From Oxytricha trifallax (Eukaryota > Ciliophora > Spirotrichea > Sporadotrichida > Oxytrichidae), in the NCBI GenBank assembly GCA_000711775.1, contig ARYC01017391.1:1-64000 (forward strand): a stretch of DNA of 64,000 nt, written 5' to 3'. The first letter of the stretch is position 1; each line of letters opens with the position of its first letter. Shown piece after piece: positions 1-12,860 of this stretch. Both the position numbers and the translations under genes were made by a program. Under the pieces are notes generated by a model. It did not search any database. It had not been told where the DNA came from and saw nothing but the letters and a program-made list of their open reading frames with translations.

Positions 1-813
1 AAGAAAAAATTTTATTTCTGAAAATAGGAATCTTTCATTAAATTTCAAGACAACTTCTATATCTTTAAAATCATAACAATCAAGATTTTCAATATTATAA
101 TTGTCTTATTCTAATTCTATGTTGGAAGCGCTTATTTCTATGCTTTTTAAAAATTTATTTTCTTATTGTAATAGAAACTCTAGAATTTTATCTAATTAAA
201 TCGAATCAATTTTGACATGTTTTAAGATAGGGAATTGATTGGCTTCCCATTTCTTAAAATTATTAATATTACCAATAATTGACAACTCTTAAGCATTTCT
301 AAATATACTTAAATACTAAATTTTATCAATAGTAGATTCACATATTTCAAGCCTTCCTTCAAAGTTTGATCCAAACTATTTGAAATTATAGTAATCTGCA
401 CTGCAAATATTATCAATTTTCTTCTATTTTGAGTTTAAACATTTATAACTTTATCCACTTTTAGATTATTGTCTTAATGAGCACTAATCAAACTTTATGT
501 GCGATACTTTTGAAAATATATTAAGTTCGTTTAAGGTATAAATCAAATCAAAATAGTTAAAATATTAATTAACATTTTCAATATCACATATATTTATTCT
601 GATATTGATGGATATTTTAATAATGTACTCAATTTCTGAATATCTAGGAATAAGTTTAAACACTAAATTAAGGTAGTTTTATTTACTTGTGAATTATTTC
701 ACATATTTGCATAAGTCTCTTTCTTTTTTTGAAAGTAAAGATGCTTTGGTAATTATTTCAAAGAAAGTCAGGTATGAGTATGTCATCACTCTACATTTAG
801 TTGGTATAGACAT
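1..813 (-). CDS. F-box-like/LRR family protein, subfamily 1 (gene 1), 3' end outside window
   Basis: Open for 271 codons from the ATG at 811-813 to the window edge when TAA/TAG are read as glutamine; with standard stops it is broken throughout. The start is the first ATG before the conserved block and matches the start position in sister genes. Residues about 11-50 hold that block (YSYLTFFEIITK, then SKKERDLCKYVKQFTS), whose spacing resembles an F-box; this is inference. Irregular leucine-rich strands follow (IRINICDI, GRLEICES, YLSIFRNAQELSIIG, LKHVKID). Full-length sisters here have 371-393 codons, so about 100 C-terminal residues are missing. No internal TGA, signal peptide or membrane helix is seen. 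A role as a binding or adaptor protein is only inferred from the fold type. Confidence 0.82.
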
Positions 814-890
814 TATTAAGTAAAATTTCAATTATTTTATTTAAATATTAAATTATTAAAGTTTTTCTGTACATAATTAAATTATTTATT

Positions 891-1259
891 AACCAATCTA
901 AAATTAAAAATTTTATTCCAACTCAAACATTATAAAGAGTGAGTTGTAGTACGAGTTAAAATTCATTTACATACTATTTGTTTTTAATGATGACATATGT
1001 TTTATATAAACAACTCTTTAATTCATTAAAAAATACAAATGCTATATTTCATTTAATACATATTTACTGATAAAAGTTCACAAGGTTTATAAATATAAGC
1101 ACCAAAAAAATAAATATATAATTTATTACTCAATATTAATGAATTAAAGTGTTGTTTATATTAAACTTATGTCATATTTAATAATAGTATGTAAATGAAT
1201 TTTAACTAGTAAAACAACGCATTCTTAATCATATTTTAGTTTGAATTTTTAGATTGGTA
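891..1259. mobile_element. Foldback (MITE-like) element
   Basis: Inverted repeat of about 125 bp per arm with diverged arms. The left end starts accaatctaaaat and the right end finishes tttttagattggt. Inner landmarks such as gttaaaattcatttacatac recur in reverse complement near 1180-1215. There is no coding capacity. A clean target duplication is not visible; TTAA/TAAA at the edges is suggestive only. It lies upstream of gene 1. Confidence 0.7.
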
Positions 1260-2439
1260 AATATATAATTTATTATTATAGAGCAAAACTTTGTTAATTT
1301 TTTTATTATGGAAAATATTTAAATTTTTACTAATTGTTGCTTTATTTATTAATAATAATTATAATATTAAATTTTATCTGCCTATTTATATAAATAAATT
1401 TTAATATTTATTTTTCAAATATTTAATATTTTGGTTTAATCAAATTAATTAAATTATTGATTCAATAGTAATTATGCCAAATAAAAAAATGACAAACCAT
1501 CATATTTTTATAATTTATTTTTATATATAATTTTTTTAAAAAAAAGTTTACTATATAATTTATAATATGAATTGTTTTAAATATATAAATTTAATAAAAT
1601 CTATAATAGATATGAATTAATTAATATAATATTTATTTGAATACAAAAATCAAAATCAAGTGAAATAAGATATAATTTTAAAAAAGAATTAAAATTTTAA
1701 ATTATTTCTAATTTTGATGTCCGTTTAATTTTTATATATTATTATCATATTTAATGAAAGTGTATAACACTAATTCAATGCCTTAAATTTATACTTATTT
1801 TAGTTTGAGAATTTATTGATATAAGAGGGACAAAATATATCAATTTAGAAAATATGTTTGAAATTATATTTAATACACTTTAACTGTGCAACTACTTTAC
1901 CATATATGTGAAAATGAATGATTTAAGTGTTAATTCGTCTGATATAGTTAAATTAGAGTAGTTTCCTAAAGTTAATATTTAATATAGAATATTGCAACAG
2001 TATATATTGAAACAATTATTAATCAATTTCCTACTTTTATTATACTTGAATGAAATTTTTAATATCAAAGCTATAATGATTTATTCATAAGAAAAATATA
2101 ATTTAAAGTTTAATCATAAATCTTGTTTATTTCTTAAAAGCCTTCAAAATAAATTTATTTAATCATTAATTTCTCGCTTGAGGCTGCAAAAAATGGTATA
2201 AATTTTCAAGTGATAGGTGATGATATGATATTTCTTTTCTTAAAATATAATTATCTTATATAGAAATTAAGAAATATAACTTATTACAATAAATATTAAA
2301 AAAGTATTACTTAAATTAAGGAAAAATGAAAGAAGTAATATATAATATTATCTTAAAATAAGAAATGATAAGCTTTAATATTTTTAATATAATTTAATTA
2401 AACAAATTTAGGTTGTCACCTATTATTGCTACTTATTCA
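1260..2439. other. AT-rich spacer
   Basis: Very AT-rich sequence between the foldback element and the 3' end of gene 2. I see no family motif, convincing reading frame or repeat in it. Confidence 0.5.
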
Positions 2440-3552
2440 TCAAGCCTTTTCTAATTCATAGAGTTTTAATTTGTTGAAATACAAATCATATGATTTGTTG
2501 GTTTTAATATTTTTGATTTTAATGCATTTCTTGAAATCAATTAAATCACTCTTGATTTATTCAACTTAATTCGTATCTGATTAATTTACCTATCTAATAA
2601 ATTTCTCAAGTTTTGAACAGGAGAATAAATTTTTATTCTCATCATTAGATTATTGTAAATTTTCATTAGTATCCTAATAGTAGCTCAGTGATTCAAATTT
2701 GAAACTTAAACTTACACTTGATTTAATTTCATTAATTAGTTTCTATATTTCTTAAAAGCTGGCTTATTCTCGAAACTGCAGAATAGTGTTTATATTCTTG
2801 AAGTCATAATGATCAAATTTTAAAATTTAACCTTTATATTATTCAAAATCCCTGATAATAATTGTAATGCTTTATAAACTTTAATTTACGTCTTCAATAT
2901 ACAATAAATATTGTAAAATATCTCTAAAATATGAATAATCAATTTTGGAATGCTTCAAGTTTGTGAATATTTTTTTATCCCACTTTGTATAGTTGATACC
3001 AAAATAATCAATTATTGAAAGTTCCTAAGCATTTGTGAATAAACTTAAGTATTGAATGTCAGTAAATGTTGAGTAATGCAATTCGAGTCGGCCTTTAAAT
3101 TTTGACATGTTGTTTTAATTTATTAATTGGTTTGCTCCTTGTATTTATTATGTATCTGAATAAAATACATAATTATTTAATCTAATTTAGTGACTACCAA
3201 AACTTTAAATTAAATTACAACACCATAACTTTATACAAGAAACTTTATCTATTGTGCTTAATTCATTAAAATCATTAAAAAATGTTATAATCTCGGATTA
3301 TATTCAAGCATTGTTTAAGTTACATATCTTAATTCTGATATTAATTGAGATTATTGTTATGTACTTGATTTAATTTATGAGCGGAATTGTTTATTTAAAT
3401 GTTAAATAAGTGAAATTTTAGTCACTTGTATAATGTTGCACTTTTTTGCATATCTTTCTTTCTAATTTTGATTGAACTGATATTTTAGTAATTATCTCAA
3501 AGAAATCCAGATAGGAGTACACTAAGACTCTGCAATTATTTGATAAATGCAT
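2440..3552 (-). pseudogene. F-box-like/LRR subfamily 1 gene with one in-frame TGA (gene 2)
   Basis: 371 codons from ATG (3550-3552) to TGA (2440-2442), all in one frame under code 6 except a single TGA at codon 83 (3304-3306). The N-terminus has YSYLDFFEIITK and SKLERKICKKVQHYTSD. The middle has FKGRLELHYS, YLSLFTNAQELSIID and NLKHSKID. The C-terminus carries the family ending IKSDLIDFKKCIKIKNI. No frameshift is needed to follow the family alignment, so apart from the TGA the copy looks whole. It is either a young pseudogene or a gene whose TGA is tolerated. Neighbours in the array share its orientation. Confidence 0.8.
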
Positions 3553-4965
3553 TTTAATTTATTTATTTTCTAATATTTTAAGGAAAATTCATTATATATT
3601 ATTATAAAACTATTCATTTAAATATTTAATTTGAAGTTAAACCAAAGTTTTAGTAAATTTTAAAATGCTTTAAAACAACTTATTAAAAAACTAATTTATA
3701 ATATTATATGTAAATTTTCTTTTTAAAAAAGAAAATCTGGTATAAATTTAAAACTTGAAAGTACAAAAAAAATTAAAATTGCAATTCTTACAATGTATTA
3801 TTTTATAAAATAATGATATCAAATTTCTCTTTTTCTTACCAAAATTTTAATTTTTAAAATTCAAAAATGTAGGAATCAATTTTCCATCGTTCTTTGTGCT
3901 TCTAGTGCTTATTGAGGTGATAGCTCTTAAATGTTGAGTGAAAGTGAAATAGTCCGAGATTTGCAATTTTACTACCCTAAAACAAACTTCTACCTCACTC
4001 TACACAGATGTGTCTCGAGTTTTAAGTTTTTATCGTAGTGGTTCGTCATGCACTTGAACAATACACCCTGATACCAATTCTTTATTAATGAAGTTGAAAC
4101 AATTTTTGTATACTGAAGTTGATATTTAAGCCTATAAGTGATTGAAGTTATTTATATCTAATTAATTTAATTAATTATAAGTTTGAATGTGATAAATGAA
4201 TTTTACTTTTTACACTGATAAATATGCAATAATTTATTTGATTACTTCACCATTTTCATCTTCTACACTTCCTTTGTATGTCTAAGCTGAGAAGGTAAAT
4301 GTTGCCATTTAGCCCAGGCTAAATGGCAACGCATAGTAATTGCAGGTAACACGACAGAACATTCAATGTGATCTGCAGTCCTATATTATTGCTTAGAGAA
4401 TTCCACAAACCACAGACATGTCTGACTTTTTTTACGAGTGCTACTATTTAAGAAATAATTCTTTTTAACTAAGATTTTCTGCACACTTTTGCTAAAGTTG
4501 GATATTTCAAGGGATAATTTGCATTGATTTCCAAATACAAGATTACTCGATTTATTTTAATTACAATAATGATAATTAAATAGACTCTAATAAAAATTTT
4601 ATTAATGCAATATTTTCTGTTTTAAACTGATTTTTATTAGTTAATCTAACCTTAGCTTTAATTGTTAATTAGTGAAAATTTATAATGATAATTATACTGG
4701 GATTATATCTAGATGTTTGGTTCATTTAAAGTATATGATATAAAAATTAATTGTTTTAATTTGAAAGACAACTTGCTTAATTTTCTTAGTTGTCATATTT
4801 TGAATAAAATAAATTTAAAATTGCTTTATATTTTTTATTTAAATATATTTCTTAAATATATATTTAAATTATTGAAAATAAAAATACTGCATGTTGTCTT
4901 AATAATAATATCTCAAATAATTTGAATATAATCATTTATAATTTATTTATAATAATTTGATCAAA
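3553..4965. other. Spacer with a less AT-rich island
   Basis: No family gene. Between about 3840 and 4430 base composition is clearly less AT-rich than the surroundings, with low-repetition sequence and a strong hairpin (4301-4330). Neither strand gives a convincing reading frame across the island, so it may be a fragment of a gene, an RNA or a decayed element. A 70-codon standard-code frame at 4713-4925 is compositionally random and is not called. Confidence 0.4.
4301..4330. repeat. Perfect 14 bp stem hairpin
   Basis: gttgccatttagcc and ggctaaatggcaac are exact reverse complements separated by 2 bases. It is GC-richer than anything within several hundred bases. It is not followed by a T-run and is not attached to a gene, so a terminator call is not supported. 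Confidence 0.75.
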
Positions 4966-6994
4966 ATGTAATAGCAAAAAAATAGTCAACAATTAAAAAT
5001 TTAAAATTAGTTCAAGTATTACAAGTAATCCTATATAAATCAGAAGTAAAGAAATAGTTTATTAAGGAAGAAGCAAGGCAAAAATTTGAGATTAATTATC
5101 TATTCTTACCTTTCATTGAATTAAAATTTAGCTACCATTTCCATATTATCACATACTGAAAGAAATATTCTGCTTAATTTGAGATAATATTAGAACCTGA
5201 TTAGAAAGTAACAATGTTTGAGAATTTTTATAAATTAAAAGGACCTTATTGAAGGATTGAAATAAGAATAATTCGAATATGCTGCAAAATTATCTCCATA
5301 ATTTCACTTAGTATATAATAAAATAGATTTTAATGGCATTGAAGATAACATAAGCTAACTAATTGATATTTTAAGCAAACATGGAAATTAAATACATCTT
5401 TATTTTTAGATAAATTATTGTTTTAATTCAAGCTAAAAATTTATAGAAATATTAAGTTCGGCTAAGGTGTAAAAGTTCTCCAAAAAAATGTGCATTTAAA
5501 TGTGTATTTGATAATACCTAACCTCTTTGCAAAATTTTCTCAATGTCAAAATTTTTACTCCCTTTATTTTTTATAAGCTCAATGTCTTATAAAATTCATG
5601 TATAAAATCACAAAATTTAGCATTATAAATCTTAATTAACTTAATGACATAATCCTATTAACTTGTTATTTGATAAAAAATTCTTTCAGTCAAAAAAAAA
5701 TCTGATCAAATATTATTAAGTAAATAAAAATAGTTGATTTATTTTATGGCTATATTAATGATTTTTTGTAATATTTTATTGTAAAAAATAGTAAACCATG
5801 ACTAAGTTAATCAGATAATGCCAATTAATATATTTTATAAAAAAATAAAGTAATTAATTTTTAATGTTATTAAGCATGAATTTTATAAGACGTTGAATTT
5901 TATAAAAAATAAAGAGCAAAAACATTTAGACTTTAAGAGAAAACTCGCTTAAAAGGTTAGGTTTAATAGTTATAAACTTTTAAATGTACACTTTTTATTT
6001 TTTATTGGAGTGGGGTTTCTCCATGGTTAAAAATTCTTTAAATAATTAATAAATATAGATTTTTGGTTTAGAAATAGTTTATACCACTTTTCATTATCCA
6101 TGGAACTTTGAAATTCAATAGGTTACATATAGAGGTGTTACTTTTAATTAAGAAGAGATGGAAAAATTTTTTGATCTTTAATAGTAGATTAAATTGGATT
6201 AAATGCTCTATTAATAACTTATTTAATATTTAAAATAATTTGGATCATTTGATTTAGTAAAGCAAATAAAATCATTTAAAGCAACTGATTGCATTTTCTA
6301 TAACCCTGAATTCTTTTATATAAATATTGAAGAAGCTTCTTTCAATAATTGTACATTAAATACATTTTGCTAATTTAAATTTTAAAATTGGAAAAACTTA
6401 AGAAAATTAACATTTATTTCCATAAATCCGGGACCCAAATGAAAAATGAAAACACTTAAATATTTAACGTATAACTTTCCAATTTAAGTCATCAGAAATT
6501 TTGAAAAGTTAACTTCTCTTAAAGTCTCAGTTAAAAATATTAAATAGATAAATGAATTGTTAAATGAGATCGAATATTTGAAGTAACCAATAAAAATAAC
6601 TATTATTGTAATCAAGTAAATTTATCTGCATCAAATACTTGAGAAATAAAAAATCTCTGAGAATGTAAATTTAGAATTTATTTGTCCAATAATTTAAATT
6701 TAAAGGAAAGATCTCTTAAAACTTAAATATACATACTGTAATATTTATTAATAAAATTAAAAATGTATAATTGGGAAGTATATAAAAAATTAAAAAATAT
6801 CAGGGAAATTTGAACAAGAATTTACTTTGTTTAGAATATAAGCCAATTAAGAAGAATTATTTAGATTTAAAGGATAGTTATTAAAAATAAATCAAGACAA
6901 ATTATTATTTGAACTTATGATTTATTCAAAATTCTAAGTTAAAATTCAAGCATACAAACAAATAAAATGTCAAATTTTAACAGAAATATTGTGA
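4966..6994 (+). pseudogene. F-box-like/LRR subfamily 3 gene, split by an insert and with one TGA (gene 3)
   Basis: Starts at ATG 4966 (MQQQKNSQQLKIQNQ) and runs open to the insert at 5482. If the insert and one flanking ttctcc are left out the frame continues unbroken to TGA 6992-6994, 496 codons in all, except for one TGA at codon 312 (6440-6442). Residues about 50-85 give LRLIIYSYLSLNQNLATI and SHTERNILLNLRQYQ, a distant match to the subfamily 1 N-terminal block. The LRR-like middle has DCIFYNPEF and FQNWKNLRKLTFISIN. It is closely related to gene 7 at 21282-22725. The plus-strand orientation is opposite to subfamilies 1 and 2. Confidence 0.72.
5482..6022. mobile_element. 541 bp foldback element inside gene 3
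   Basis: Arms of about 120 bp are diverged reverse complements: ctttattttttataagctca near 5563 pairs with the stretch around 5905-5930, and cttataaaattcatg near 5587 with catgaattttataag near 5876. It is bracketed by ttctcc at 5476-5481 and 6017-6022. Its length is not a multiple of three, yet leaving it out joins the gene 3 frame exactly. No coding capacity. Confidence 0.75.
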
Positions 6995-7020
6995 TTTGTT
7001 AGTAAATAAAATTATTAAAC

Positions 7021-7680
7021 ATTAAAATTTTTGACTTTGGGATCAAACACGCCCCCCATAATGTATAATTTTCTTTTTGTAGTCTGATAGATTTTTTAAC
7101 GCTGAGTAATAGTAGCAGATAAACATGGAATGTGCGATCAATAGTTTTCGAGATATGGCCCATATAAGTTCATATTTTATATATATCTATATATATAATT
7201 ATAGTAATAATTATAAAAATATTTCCAATTTTTCATAAAATCTAATTTTTCCTTAAAATATCAATTTAGAGGATTTAATGAAAATTGAAAGAATTTAATT
7301 AATTCATCAAAATAATATCATAATAAATAATTTGGACTTTAATTTTATTACGAAAATGTAAAATAAAAAAAATTCATTATGATATTATTTTGATAATTAA
7401 TTAAATTCTTTCAATTTTCATTAAATCCTCTAAATTGATATTTTAAGGAAAAATTAGATTTTATGAAAAATTGGAAATATTTTTATAATTATTACTATAA
7501 TTATATATATAGATATATATAAAATATGAACTTATATGGGCCATATCTCGAAAACATTTGATCGCACCTTCCATGTTTATCTGCTACTATTACTCAGCGT
7601 TAAAAACTCTATCAGACTAAAAAAAGAAAAATATACATTATAGGGGGGGCGTGTTTGATCCCTAAGCCAAATTTTTAATT
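7021..7680. mobile_element. 660 bp near-perfect palindromic element
   Basis: Two arms of about 300 bp (about 7021-7324 and 7375-7680) are near-identical reverse complements around a spacer of about 50 bp. Both ends carry gggatcaaacacgcccccc-type sequence close to the tip, a rare GC patch in this window. Only scattered mismatches and small indels separate the arms, so it is young or kept alike by gene conversion. It sits just past the end of gene 3. No coding capacity. Confidence 0.85.
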
Positions 7681-8804
7681 TAATTTAATTTAAATATTTA
7701 ATATAATTTTGATTATATATTTCAATATAAGAAGAAGGACAACAATTTTTAAAAAATAATTTATTCACTATTTAAGGTTTTCCGAATTAAGTTCAGGAAA
7801 TCATTTTGGTAAGTTATATAATAATATGTTTGAATAACAATCAAATATTTTAGCTAATCAATTAACCATAACTAACTTGCTTCAATTGTTCTATATGAAT
7901 CTTAAAGGATATATAACTACCCACTAGGTTCATCTGTGAATAAATTATTATAATTATAAAAATTAATGATAATTCCAGAAATTTCTTCTATATTATTATC
8001 TTGATGAAAATGCTAAATTATTATTTTTATTAAAAATAATTTGAGCATATTCCTTTATCAATAGCTTTTTTTACAATTTTAAATAAATAATTGTTTATTT
8101 TAGAAATTTATCTTAGTTAAATTTCATATCTGATCTTGAGAGTAGTTTTAATATGTATTGAATTAGTCAACAATATGTATAACAAATTTAAAATATAAGA
8201 ATATGTAACTCTCCTTCAATAAATAAAATTAATATAATTATTCAAACTTATTTCTCATTATTGAAAATTTGAATTAACTTTTTCAATATAAATTTATTTT
8301 TTTTGTGAATATTTTATTGTATTCTTTTTGAAATATTTATAATAATTAGATTAATTTTTTTAGATTTTATCTAAATTAATATGAATGAAATAAAATTATA
8401 TTTTTTACCTGATTGTAGTGGTATGTAAGTATGAGCCAGATGCCCGAACTCTTTCCTCGTGTCTAGATGAGGAGTTGACTGACGAGTTTTAAAAGTTAAA
8501 AAATAGGATGAAATAAAATTTAATAGCTAAGCCCGAGTATTAATCAACAATAATAGTTAAATAATAAATAATATATTAAATTCAATACATAATAAATAAT
8601 TTTACTTTGTTATATATTTACCTGGAAATTACATTTAATAATATTATTTGTTAATTTATTTAAATAAATTTTAATTAAAAATTATGTTTATTTACCAATT
8701 TTATAATAGGTCTGTTAATATAACGTTGTTATAAAAAGAAAACATTTAATTTTATAATATTAATTTTTAATCATCTTGATGTTAAAAATTAGAAGCAAAT
8801 TGAA
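7681..8804. other. Spacer with a weak plus-strand frame
   Basis: A code-6 frame of about 75 codons ends at TGA 7937-7939 (RRRTTIFKKQFIHYLRFSEL). It could be chance, since TGA is rare in DNA this AT-rich. A GC-richer patch at about 8408-8490 is unexplained. Nothing else is seen. Confidence 0.3.
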
Positions 8805-9829
8805 TCATTCTTAAATAATATTTGACAAATTAAGAATTAATAAGTTGTAGTATAAGTTGATTGATTTATTATTTACTATATCATTGATTCTTATGCATTT
8901 TTTGAATTCTCCTAATTTGTTTTCAATTATATTCAATTGAATTTAATTCGAATCTACATTCAATTATTAAATAAGATTCTCAATTTATAAAGTTTTCTGT
9001 AAATTGGCTAAATCACTAAATAGAATGTAAGATTCACTATATTTATTAAAATTAAAGGAGAGCTTATCAAGTTTAAAGTTTATCTATGTGTCAGATTCAA
9101 TCTTGTTAACGATATAATAAATATCTTATAAGCTGATTTATTTATTTATGATTATTGATACCTATATATTTCTTAATGAAATCTTATCAAGAGTTTGTAC
9201 ACAAGACTTTACTATTTAAAGACTGCCAGAGTCTAATTCTATGCTCTTTATAACAGATATTTAATCTGAATTACTAATCAACAAATTAAGCATAAATGAG
9301 AAATTATTCATGCTAATTTTTACATGTTTCAAATTGTTAAATACTTTATTTTCCCACTTAATTTTTTTAATAGGCATTTCGAGGAGAATAAGTTCCTGAG
9401 CATTAAAAACCCTAAAACCTTAATTCAATGTTTTAATTATTTGATTTTTAGGACATCATTTTTGAGATAATAGGGTTAGTAGAGAAATCGCAGAATGTAT
9501 TTGAATTGAAATAGTATTTATATTGAATGTAGGGTCATTTAATTCAAAATATATTATAATGACTATCTTTGTTGTACTTCTTGAAACTTCTTCTCTCTAA
9601 TGGCTCAAGTAGGTCATCTAATGATTATTTAGGATAGGAAAGAGCCCTCATAATTATCATATCTACTATACTTTTTATTTCTTACCATAAATCATGTTAG
9701 TTAAAATGCTTGTAAGTTAAGCTTAGTGATTATTTTTCATTCTTATTACCAAAGTAAGTCATGCTTCAGTATTTTTATCTAATATGACAACAGCAACTGC
9801 CAATACATCTCACTAAACTAATCTGCTGT

Positions 9830-10810
9830 TCCACTTCTCTCTGGTCTGATCGGAGACAGATGTCCCAATAATCTTTGCTAGAGTTACAATATCTTATCTT
9901 CATACTCTAGCGAAATCAATAACTAAGACTTCTAAGGGACAAAAGTTTAGTATCACATTTTCATGCTTATCTATGAAAAATATCCAATAGGATATAACCC
10001 CTAGATTATCTTAATCATATTTTATAAAATTTAATTAAAGTCATTAGGGTATTTAATTTATGATATAGATAGTCCTTAAGAGCATCAAACTTAAGCAAGT
10101 ATTTGCAATTTCTTGTCTAATTCTCTCAGAATCATGATACTCGTTAGCAAACTCTTTTATACTGCTTATTCTTATTTAGATAGCTGAAAGAGTATAACTT
10201 GTATCATTTATCATCGACTTTTATAAGTTTTGCCTTGCTGCCACATTTATATTCAAGTAGTTTTCTATACAACTAATAAGATATACAACATTAATGCAGA
10301 AATGTACATAGGTCTCTTATAAAGAGTTTTGCCTACAAGTTGATTCATTGATTCATATCTTTTCTAATTTTTGAGATTGTTCTACTCTTCCCTTTTATAA
10401 TTTAATGTATTAGACATCCTCTTGGCGGAAAAAATTCTAATCTCTTAATCTTATACATAAAACTTTGTTTAAATAATGCTTCGCATGTGTCTTTTAACTT
10501 TAGCTGAGTGAGTGTAAGATCAAGCAGTGCATCAATGCCTGTCATCTACTTATAATTATTGAAATAAATCTTCGCTTCACTTTCCAATCTATTTCTTTAA
10601 TAAGTTTCTTCTAACTCTACTCATTTGAAAAGTAGTTTTAACAATATTTGCATTCAAAACTTTTTGATTTTTATTTGGGAGCTGTTCTTTTAAATTCTCA
10701 ACCTATTTTTATTATAATTATGTCAGAAGTCCCATTTTTGTTATCTATTTCTAGTTTTATTCTCTATTTTGAAGACCTCTGCTTCAAACTCAAGGCTCCT
10801 AACTCTACTT
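9830..10810 (-). pseudogene. Coiled-coil-like protein remains inside the transposon
   Basis: Discontinuous minus-strand code-6 frames with charged, helical composition, such as NLKEQLPNKNQKVLNANIV and EFANEYHDSERIRQEIAN, together with TLAKIIGTSVSDQTREKW nearer 9850. They are clearly not random AT-rich translation, but I do not recognise the family. Frames change several times, so it is a remnant. It probably belongs to the same element as the transposase. Confidence 0.45.
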
Positions 10811-11271
10811 CCCTCTCAACATAAATAACTGTTGGTAATATTATTTAGTTCCAATTAAATTTAAACGGAATTTATTACCAATTCTAATTTAAATAAAACA
10901 AATTTGTACTAATTTTATGGAACTATATTGATAAAAATGGAGCTCCATCTCTGAAGTTTGTTACAGCTTCTGCTATCTTTCTCCACGTATCCTTACCAGG
11001 TTGACCTCCTATAAGATACCCATATTTAATACTAAGATTTTTAACAGTAGGATCCAGAACTCTATATATTAAAATTTGAAATTCAATAACAAGAGAAGGA
11101 ACAAGGATGGAATCTATAAGTACTGCAATGAAGAGGGTTGAAGCTTAAGAAATGATCTCAAGATTTAGAAGCAAGGAAGATCTCTATCGATACCTCACTT
11201 AGCATGGTAAGCATGTGACATATACTTAATCATATACTATAGTGGGTTTATTCCTTCCAATTATTGAATGA

Positions 11272-11769
11272 CAAAAGTATTATTGTCAAAAGCATTACTC
11301 TGTAATGAGAAGAAGCCTTCAAAAGCAAGAAATTTATTTGATAAAAATATCAAACTACCCAGAGATTTCAGTCACTAATCTCTACCAGGATATGATGAAA
11401 GATTAAGAGTTGGTAGTTTAACTTTCTACCAAGAAAATACTATTTAACAAGTTTTCAGAACAAAGCTTCTTCTTTGGTGATCGTTGCACTTTAAAAGAGA
11501 GTTACCAAAGAGAGATCATTAAAGAAGCACTGAATAAATGCAATACTATTTCATCTGAAAATTGAAAGAAGCAAGGCACACTAATATGCGAGACCTGGCC
11601 AGCGGAGCTTAAGAAGCATCCTTCCCTCCCTAGTAAGCAATGTTTCAATGGTTTGTAGGGAAATAAGGAACTGGTTTTTTCCTAAAGAAGGGAGTCAAAG
11701 ATTAAGAGAAAGTCATAGACTATTCATAAAGTTAGTAAGAGACTTTATAAATGTTTAAAAACTTTGAAA
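11272..11769 (+). pseudogene. Unknown protein remains inside the transposon, plus strand
   Basis: Two code-6 open stretches in one frame, 11272-11562 and 11566-11769, separated by a single TGA. Fragments read KYYCQKHYSVMRRS, EQSFFFGDRCTLKESYQREI and GTLICETWPAELKKHPSLP. Cysteine, histidine, tryptophan and proline content sets it apart from random AT-rich frames. Slightly upstream (11088-11215) GIYKYCNEEG and LYRYLTQHGKHV hint at a zinc finger in shifting frames. The family is not recognised. Confidence 0.45.
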
Positions 11770-12169
11770 TGAACATAGATGCAGGAGTTGGAATTAAATG
11801 AAGATATATGGGTTCAAGCAAACCTTAAGAGGAAGAAGATAAGTAATAAAACTCAAATCCTTATAAGAACTCATATATTATGTAATATAATTCATTCATT
11901 TATATCTATGACTTATTTATAAAAATACATTCCTCCTTCTCTTGCAGCTACTTTGAATTAAGTCTAGTTTATCTATAGGCAAGTCATGCTTTAGGTGATA
12001 TGATTGCCTTTTTTGTAATAAGTCTTTGTTTAACTACCGTAGAATTTGATTTCCTTAATTGTATACTAAAGGGAAAGTTAAATATAGGTGTTGTGTTAAC
12101 TCTTCATAAGCCTTTTAGTCTCCTTTGCTAAAGAACTGAGAATTTGTCAACAAATAGGATGATCTATTA

Positions 12170-12860
12170 ATTGTTATAAATTTTTCTTAACTTTTGGAAG
12201 AATTATAAATCCATTTTCACTTATAGAGCGAAGATGAATGACACAACTCTATAAGTTAGAATCTTTGCTAATTCGAGATGAAAGTGCATGGATGACAACT
12301 TTCACTTTTATTCATAAACTTCTATGTTATCATACTTCTTATACCAGGACTTCTAACAAAAAGTGTTGAAAGTAAATACAAATTCATCAGCGAGTATGAA
12401 CTTGATGTTATTATTAATTTCACTCTGTATTTAATCATATATATAGTTTAAGTTATTACTAAATAAAATGACAGTAAAATCAATCACTATCTTCATTCAG
12501 TTAATAGTCTTAAAATTATTAATATATTTTCTATAAAAAATTGGTAATAGTTTAAGCAGAGAAATTAATGTCAAAAATTTACGTGATAAATTATAGCTCG
12601 CTAGTCAAGAGGAATGTGTGATAAATACTTATAAGTTATAGAGTCAAAAGATTGTCATTATGGGTCTAAGAGAATTTTTTTATTTTCTATCCAGATGTTT
12701 TCATTTACGAAGACAATATGCTAAACAAATAACAAGCAGTGATACCTAACAATTGAAGCAGTCTTTTGTAAATGCTTTGTTATAGCTGTATAATTTAGCG
12801 CAGGATTGACTTTTTCTATATTAATTCTTGAACCATGCCTAAGCTTAAGAAATCAAAATA
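12170..12860 (-). pseudogene. Tc1/mariner (IS630)-type transposase remains
   Basis: From right to left on the minus strand, a helix-turn-helix-like stretch (HNDNLLTLQLIS, then ELQFITQIFDINFSAQTITN) is followed, with frame changes, by KFILADEFVFTF, then QKSWYKKYDNIEVYEQK and VVIHALSSRISKDS. The order HTH, a DE motif after a hydrophobic strand, a tryptophan about ten residues later and a second strand is the layout of Tc1/mariner and IS630 DDE transposases. I could not locate the second aspartate with confidence. Assignment is by pattern only. Confidence 0.5.

Noticed and set aside
4301-4330. Rho-independent-like terminator
   Set aside because: The organism is a eukaryote, the stem is not followed by a T-run, and no gene ends there.
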